Part shown: positions 6,869 to 10,075 of the stretch, one piece after another
Layout of the letters: the number at the start of each line of letters is the position of its first letter
Numbering within the stretch: the first letter of the stretch is position 1
Assembly: GCA_030066475.1 (NCBI GenBank)
Contig: JASJBO010000294.1
Location: 1 to 10,075 of the forward strand
Length of the DNA stretch: 10,075 nt
Direction: 5' to 3'
Source of the DNA: Myxococcota bacterium
Lineage (GTDB): Bacteria > Myxococcota_A > UBA9160 > PR03
The notes under the pieces: generated by a model
The model's database searches: none
What the model was told of the DNA's origin: nothing
The model's input: the letters and a program-made list of their open reading frames with translations, nothing else
Made by a program: the position numbers and the translations under genes

Positions 6869-8185
6869 TCAGCCCGATTCCCCCGCGAGCGCGTACACGT
6901 CCTGGGTCTCGCGCCGCCCGCGGATCGGCACGGCAGGGTGTTTCTCGAACCCCACGGCGGCGGTCTGCGCCCGCTCCCACGTCGGCGCGTCGATCACCAC
7001 CGCCGTGTCCAGCTCCCGCGTCAGGCCCTGCAGCCGCGCCGCCAGGTTCGTCGTGTTTCCGATCGCGCTCCAGATCAGCCGGTCCACTGCCTGCATGTTC
7101 CCGACGAATGCCTCGCCGGTTGCGATGCCGACGCCCACCGACAGCTTCGCTTCCCCGCCCTCGACCGGGAGCACCGCCACCGCCTCCACGATTTCGCGCC
7201 CCGCCTCGACCGCCGCGCGCTCCTTGTGCGCCAGCTTCCGCGGTGCTCCGAACACCGCCATCATGCCGTCGCCATTGAACTCCACCACGCTGCCCGCGTG
7301 CTCCGCGGCGATCCGCGAGACGGTCTCGGTGTAGCGGTTCACCGTGGAGAAGATCTCCTCGGCCCGGCGGCTCTCGGCGAAGCCGGTGTAGCCGCGGATG
7401 TCGACGAACAGCACCGAGACCTCGCGCTCGGCGGGGCTGAGATCGGTACCGCGCGGGAACGCCTCGGCCACGGCGCCCGGGACGTAGCGGCGAAGCGAGG
7501 CCTGCATCTCGCGGGCCTCGTGCATGGTCTCTTGCTGGTCGTAGTGGCGCAGCTCCTTGCCCACGGTATCCGCGACGGCTGCCAGTAGGGAGAGATCTGT
7601 CGCCGTGTAGACGTCACCCGAGCGCTTGGGGCCCAGGCATAGGAAGGCGGCCAGGGCGTCGCCGTGGCGCACCGGCACGACCACCTCGGCCTGGAGGGTC
7701 TCGAGCGCCGCGCGGTCGAAGGGACCCAGGGGCGCCGCGTCGGGGCGTCGCCCCGCGTCGCTCAGAGAGAGCGGGGCGTGTCTCCCTCCCAACGTACTGA
7801 CCAGGGGGCTCGTCGCCTCGAATGCCGGCGGTACGGCCCGGCCCTCCGCGAAGACGGGGGCGTAGCCCTGCTCGGCCCCGGCGTAGACGACGCAGGCCTC
7901 GGGCCGGAAGAGACCATGAAGGCCCTCGCCCACCCGCTCGGTCAGCTCTCGCGCATCGCGGCACTGGGAGAGGGTCGGCAGCAGCTCGGCGATGCCGTGG
8001 TCGAGGGCGTAGCGCTCCTTGAAGAAGACGCGGTCGATCTGGGGGCGAAGTCGGCGGTGTGCGGGGACGGCAAGAGCAGCGAGCGCTATCGAGAGCACGA
8101 TCTTGCCTGTTCCTGGATCGAGACCAACAAGGCCCGAGGCGGGCACGGCAAGACGCGGCACGCCTATGAGAGCGCTGGCCCCTAA
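6869..8185 (-). pseudogene. 5'-truncated GAF plus class III adenylate/guanylate cyclase, cut by the insertion sequence
   Basis: Recognisable coding runs leftward from the IS edge (8185) to TGA at 6869, 438 residues with no start codon of its own. It begins LGASALIGVPR, matching residue 343 of the paralogue at 1-1242, so the PDZ and most membrane segments are missing. In order: the end of the membrane module (RLRPQIDRVFFKERYA), a GAF-like domain (about 73-225), a short helical linker (MHEAREMQASLRRYVPG), and a class III cyclase homology domain (about 255-425). That domain keeps both metal-binding Asp, D262 (LFVDIRGYTGF) and D306 (FNGDGMMAVFG), and the NLAAR transition-state motif. The base-selecting Lys of adenylate cyclases is Glu302 and the partner position is Ser373, so ATP or GTP use is open. 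The frame stays open antisense through the IS to an ATG at 8803, but that extension is low-complexity Pro/Arg/Ser and not credible. Confidence 0.8.
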
Positions 8186-8197
8186 CAGCCCGTTGAA
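8186..8197 (+). repeat. Left terminal inverted repeat of the IS
   Basis: CAGCCCGTTGAA is the exact reverse complement of 9552-9563. It lies directly against the last codon (TTA, 8183-8185) of the cyclase remnant that still resembles its paralogue. Confidence 0.8.
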
Positions 8198-8238
8198 GAA
8201 GTCGGCCCCGGTGCTGCCGAAGCATCGGGGGTGAGAAG

Positions 8239-9567
8239 ATGGCACTGGGTCGGCGCGGCTCGAAGCAGAAGTCGATGTGGGTGGCGAACGGGGAGCTGCC
8301 GCGTTCGGCCGGTCACCCGTTCTACACGGCGCTCGAGCAACAGCTTGGCGAAGCGCGGTTCGACGAGTTCGTCGAGGATCTGTGCGCTCCGTTCTACGCC
8401 GAGAAGCGCGGTCGCCCGTCGATTCCTCCGGGCGTGTACTTCCGGATGCTGTTCGTGGGGTACTTCGAGGGTCTGGACTCCCAGCGCGGCATCGCCTGGC
8501 GCTGCCAGGACAGTCTCTCGATTCGCGACTTTCTGGGTCTGGAGCCGGAGGAGCGCGCGCCCGACCACTCGTCGATGACGGTGATTCGCCAGCGCTTGCC
8601 GTTCGAGGTCTTCGAGGCGGTGTTCCGGTTCGTTCTGCGCGGCTGCGAGGACCACGGTCTGCTGGAGGGCCGCACGGTGGCGGTGGATGCCACGTTCCTC
8701 GAGGCGAACGCCGCCATGAGCTCGATCGTGCGGCGGGATACGGGAGAGGGCTGGCGGGACTACATCCGGCGCCTGGCCAAGGAGGACGGGGTCGAGGATT
8801 CATCGGACGAGGACGCCCGACGCTGGGACCGCAAGCGCAAGAAGAAGAAGGTCGGCAACGAGGAATGGGCGTCGAAGACGGACCCGGACAGCCGGATCGT
8901 GAAGATGAAGGACGGCCGGACCCACCTGGCGTACAAGGCCGAGCACGCCGTGGACCTGGACACCGACCTGGTCCTGTCGGCCTCGATCTACCGGGCGGAC
9001 CACCCCGACGTCGACTCCCTGGCGGTCACCCTCGACGATGCCGGTGATCATCTGCGGGCGACCGGTTCCGCGGCTCGGATCCGGGACGCGGTGGCGGACA
9101 AGGGGTATCACGGAGCGGAGACGCTGGCCGCGTGCGAGGCGCGGGGCATCCGGACGTACATCCCGGAGCGACGGGATCGGGGCCGACGGCGCTGGACCGA
9201 CAAGCCCGCGGCGTGGAAGGACGCCTTCTACGGCAACCGTCGTCGGGTGCGCGGCGCGCGGAGCCCGGCGCTCCAACGCCGGCGGAGCGAGCTGGTGGAG
9301 CGCACCTTCGCTCACGGCTGCGGATCGGGCCGCGGGCGAAGGACCCACCTGCGGGGCTTGTACGACGTCGGCAAGCGCTGGCTCGCGCACTTCGCGGGCC
9401 GGAACCTGGGCGTGATGATTCGAGAGCTGCACGGATTCGGGACGCCCCGCTCGCTGCAGCGGGCGGGCGAGGCCGCCGCGGCGCTCGCCGCTGCGGGCCT
9501 CCGCGCGCTGGCCGACTGGCTTCGGTTCTGGGCCGCATTCCGAAGGCCTATTTCAACGGGCTGCTAG
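8239..9567 (+). CDS. IS5/IS1182-type DDE transposase
   Basis: The 442-residue product cuts and joins DNA at the ends of its own element. The N-terminal half carries a DUF772-type domain (about 50-125; RGRPSIPPGVYFRMLFVGYF, and PDHSSMTVIRQRL). The DDE_Tnp_1-type catalytic core has D150 (VAVDATFLEAN), D287 (DKGYHGAETL) and E354 (ELVERTF). A basic, charged stretch (RKRKKKK, 198-204) lies between the first and second Asp. Length and catalytic residues are intact, so it may be active. The start ATG 8239 is preceded by a modest purine-rich GGGGGTGAGAAG. The frame uses the whole element: the last codons read through the right terminal repeat, and the TAG stop is completed by the CTAG just outside it. 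It reads opposite to the truncated cyclase gene. Confidence 0.92.
   Translation: MALGRRGSKQKSMWVANGELPRSAGHPFYTALEQQLGEARFDEFVEDLCAPFYAEKRGRPSIPPGVYFRMLFVGYFEGLDSQRGIAWRCQDSLSIRDFLGLEPEERAPDHSSMTVIRQRLPFEVFEAVFRFVLRGCEDHGLLEGRTVAVDATFLEANAAMSSIVRRDTGEGWRDYIRRLAKEDGVEDSSDEDARRWDRKRKKKKVGNEEWASKTDPDSRIVKMKDGRTHLAYKAEHAVDLDTDLVLSASIYRADHPDVDSLAVTLDDAGDHLRATGSAARIRDAVADKGYHGAETLAACEARGIRTYIPERRDRGRRRWTDKPAAWKDAFYGNRRRVRGARSPALQRRRSELVERTFAHGCGSGRGRRTHLRGLYDVGKRWLAHFAGRNLGVMIRELHGFGTPRSLQRAGEAAAALAAAGLRALADWLRFWAAFRRPISTGC
9552..9563 (-). repeat. Right terminal inverted repeat of the IS
   Basis: TTCAACGGGCTG is the mirror of the left terminal repeat. It encodes the last residues of the transposase (Ser-Thr-Gly). 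Confidence 0.8.
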
Positions 9568-9578
9568 CAGCCCGTTGA
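9553..9578. repeat. 26-bp perfect palindrome at the right IS border (IS end - CTAG - IS end)
   Basis: The right terminal repeat, then CTAG, then CAGCCCGTTGA (9568-9578), which is the outermost 11 bases of the left terminal repeat. The whole is self-complementary. It looks like the head-to-tail junction of two copies of the element with a 4-bp spacer, the second copy being almost wholly lost; alternatively the IS entered a pre-existing palindrome. It could also fold as a hairpin after the transposase stop, but no T-run follows. Confidence 0.75.
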
Positions 9579-9629
9579 CTGGCCAGCACGAGGGTATCCT
9601 CAGCAGCCCCACCGCCGAGAGGAGGTTCC

Positions 9630-10075
9630 ATGCGCGATTTCGAGGGCAAGACCGCAGTCGTCACGGGTGCCGCCAGCGGGATCGGCCGGGCCCTGGCCGA
9701 CGGGTTCGCCGGGGCCGGCATGAACGTCGTGCTGGCGGACGTCGAGGAGAAGGCGCTCGCGGGCGCCGTCGCGGAGCTCGAGGGGCAGGGCCATGCGGTG
9801 CGGGGCGTCGGTGTGGACACGCGCAGCCGCGAGTCCGTCGGCGAGCTGGCCGCGACGTCCGTCGACGCCTTCGGGAAGGTGCACATCCTCGTCAACAACG
9901 CCGGGGTCGCCAGCATGGGCGAGGGCCAGGGCGTCTGGGAGATCCCCGACGAAGACTGGGAATGGGTGATGGGCGTGAACTTCTACGGCGTCCTGCACGG
10001 CCTGCAGGCGTTCGTGCCCGGGATGCTCGCGCACGGCGAAGAGGGACACATCGTGAACACCGCGTCCCTCGCCGG
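9630..10075 (+). CDS. Short-chain dehydrogenase/reductase (SDR), N-terminal 148 residues, cut by window edge
   Basis: The start ATG 9630 has GAGAGGAGG just upstream. This is a Rossmann-fold NAD(P)-dependent oxidoreductase of the classical SDR family. Seen: the cofactor glycine motif TGAASGIG (12-19); Asp37 at the end of the second strand (VVLADVE), which by family knowledge favours NAD(H) over NADP(H); NNAG (89-92); active-site Asn117 (VNFYG); and, at the very end, NTAS with the probable catalytic Ser146. The YxxxK pair lies beyond the window. A classical SDR is about 250 residues, so roughly 100 are missing. The substrate cannot be inferred. It starts 62 bp past the IS stop codon, reads away from the cyclase/protease cluster and probably belongs to a different transcription unit brought next to it by the IS event. 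Confidence 0.92.
   Translation, partial: MRDFEGKTAVVTGAASGIGRALADGFAGAGMNVVLADVEEKALAGAVAELEGQGHAVRGVGVDTRSRESVGELAATSVDAFGKVHILVNNAGVASMGEGQGVWEIPDEDWEWVMGVNFYGVLHGLQAFVPGMLAHGEEGHIVNTASLA

Larger units (their letters stand above)
8186..9563 (+). mobile_element. IS5/IS1182-type insertion sequence, complete
   Basis: The element is about 1.38 kb and holds a single intact DDE transposase. It is bounded by 12-bp perfect terminal inverted repeats CAGCCCGTTGAA, with imperfect similarity further in (a shared GGCC). The left outer flank is CTAA (8182-8185) and the right is CTAG (9564-9567). Both fit the YTAR target known for IS5-family elements, but they are not identical, so a simple 4-bp duplication is not seen. 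The element truncates the cyclase gene on its left; on its right lies unrelated DNA. Family assignment rests on the transposase domains and the flanks. Confidence 0.8.

Noticed and set aside
8186..8803. In-frame N-terminal extension of the cyclase remnant through the IS to ATG 8803
   Set aside because: The added residues are antisense to an intact transposase, rich in Pro, Arg, Ser and Thr, and unlike the paralogue's true N-terminus. The open frame is a by-product of high GC.
9575..9600. A hybrid promoter TTGACT / TATCCT pointing at the SDR gene, with the -35 partly from the IS-end remnant
   Set aside because: The spacing is 14 nt, too short for a typical sigma-70 promoter, and the -10 is a weak match.
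1..10075. CRISPR arrays, tRNA or rRNA genes, toxin-antitoxin or defence islands
   Set aside because: No regularly spaced repeats, no tRNA- or rRNA-like stretch, and no relevant protein families were seen. The repeated GTCGCCGTCG-type tracts are Asp-Gly-Asp codons of the metal-binding loops read from the other strand.

Overview
The window is about 10 kb of GC-rich DNA. Coding is dense, third positions are strongly GC-biased, and Shine-Dalgarno sites are clear. Exported proteins carry FG-GAP/VCBS repeats, MopE-type Cys/Asp metal-binding motifs and a PEP-CTERM-like tail. Beside them sits a PDZ/multi-TM/GAF/class III cyclase family. Together these suggest a Gram-negative environmental bacterium, possibly of a deltaproteobacterial lineage such as Myxococcota. 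That placement is inference; no phylogenetic marker gene is present.

Layout. Four genes read leftward (minus strand). In transcription order they are: (a) 8185-6869, the C-terminal half of a GAF plus class III nucleotide cyclase gene, cut off at its 5' side by an insertion sequence; (b) 6644-3893 with its stop at 3891, a 917-residue lipoprotein with an astacin-type zinc protease domain and an FG-GAP beta-propeller tail; (c) 3760-1343, an 805-residue exported protein with two MopE-type motifs, NHL-like propeller repeats and a PEP-CTERM-like end; (d) 1242 to the left edge, a PDZ/multi-TM sensor protein. The last 72 visible residues of (d) are 61/72 identical to the start of (a), so (a) and (d) are paralogues flanking (b) and (c). 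The full domain set of the cyclase family can only be read by combining the two: (d) gives the N-terminal sensor half and (a) the catalytic half.

On the plus strand an intact IS5/IS1182-type element (8186-9563) carries one 442-residue DDE transposase. It abuts the cyclase remnant. The missing 5' half of that cyclase is not on the far side; a short-chain dehydrogenase gene begins there (9630) and runs off the right edge. The right IS end is followed by CTAG and then 11 bases matching the left IS end, a perfect 26-bp palindrome. This points to an IS-associated rearrangement.

The most interesting signal is in the intergenic DNA. Three 16-bp dyads each match 9 of 10 positions of the CRP consensus TGTGA-N6-TCACA. 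Two (6745-6760 and 6785-6800, centres exactly 40 bp apart) lie upstream of the protease gene. One (3832-3847, inside a perfect 18-bp hairpin) lies upstream of the MopE/PEP-CTERM gene. With cyclase genes on both sides, this suggests a local cyclic-nucleotide circuit controlling surface or secreted proteins. It is a hypothesis from sequence only.
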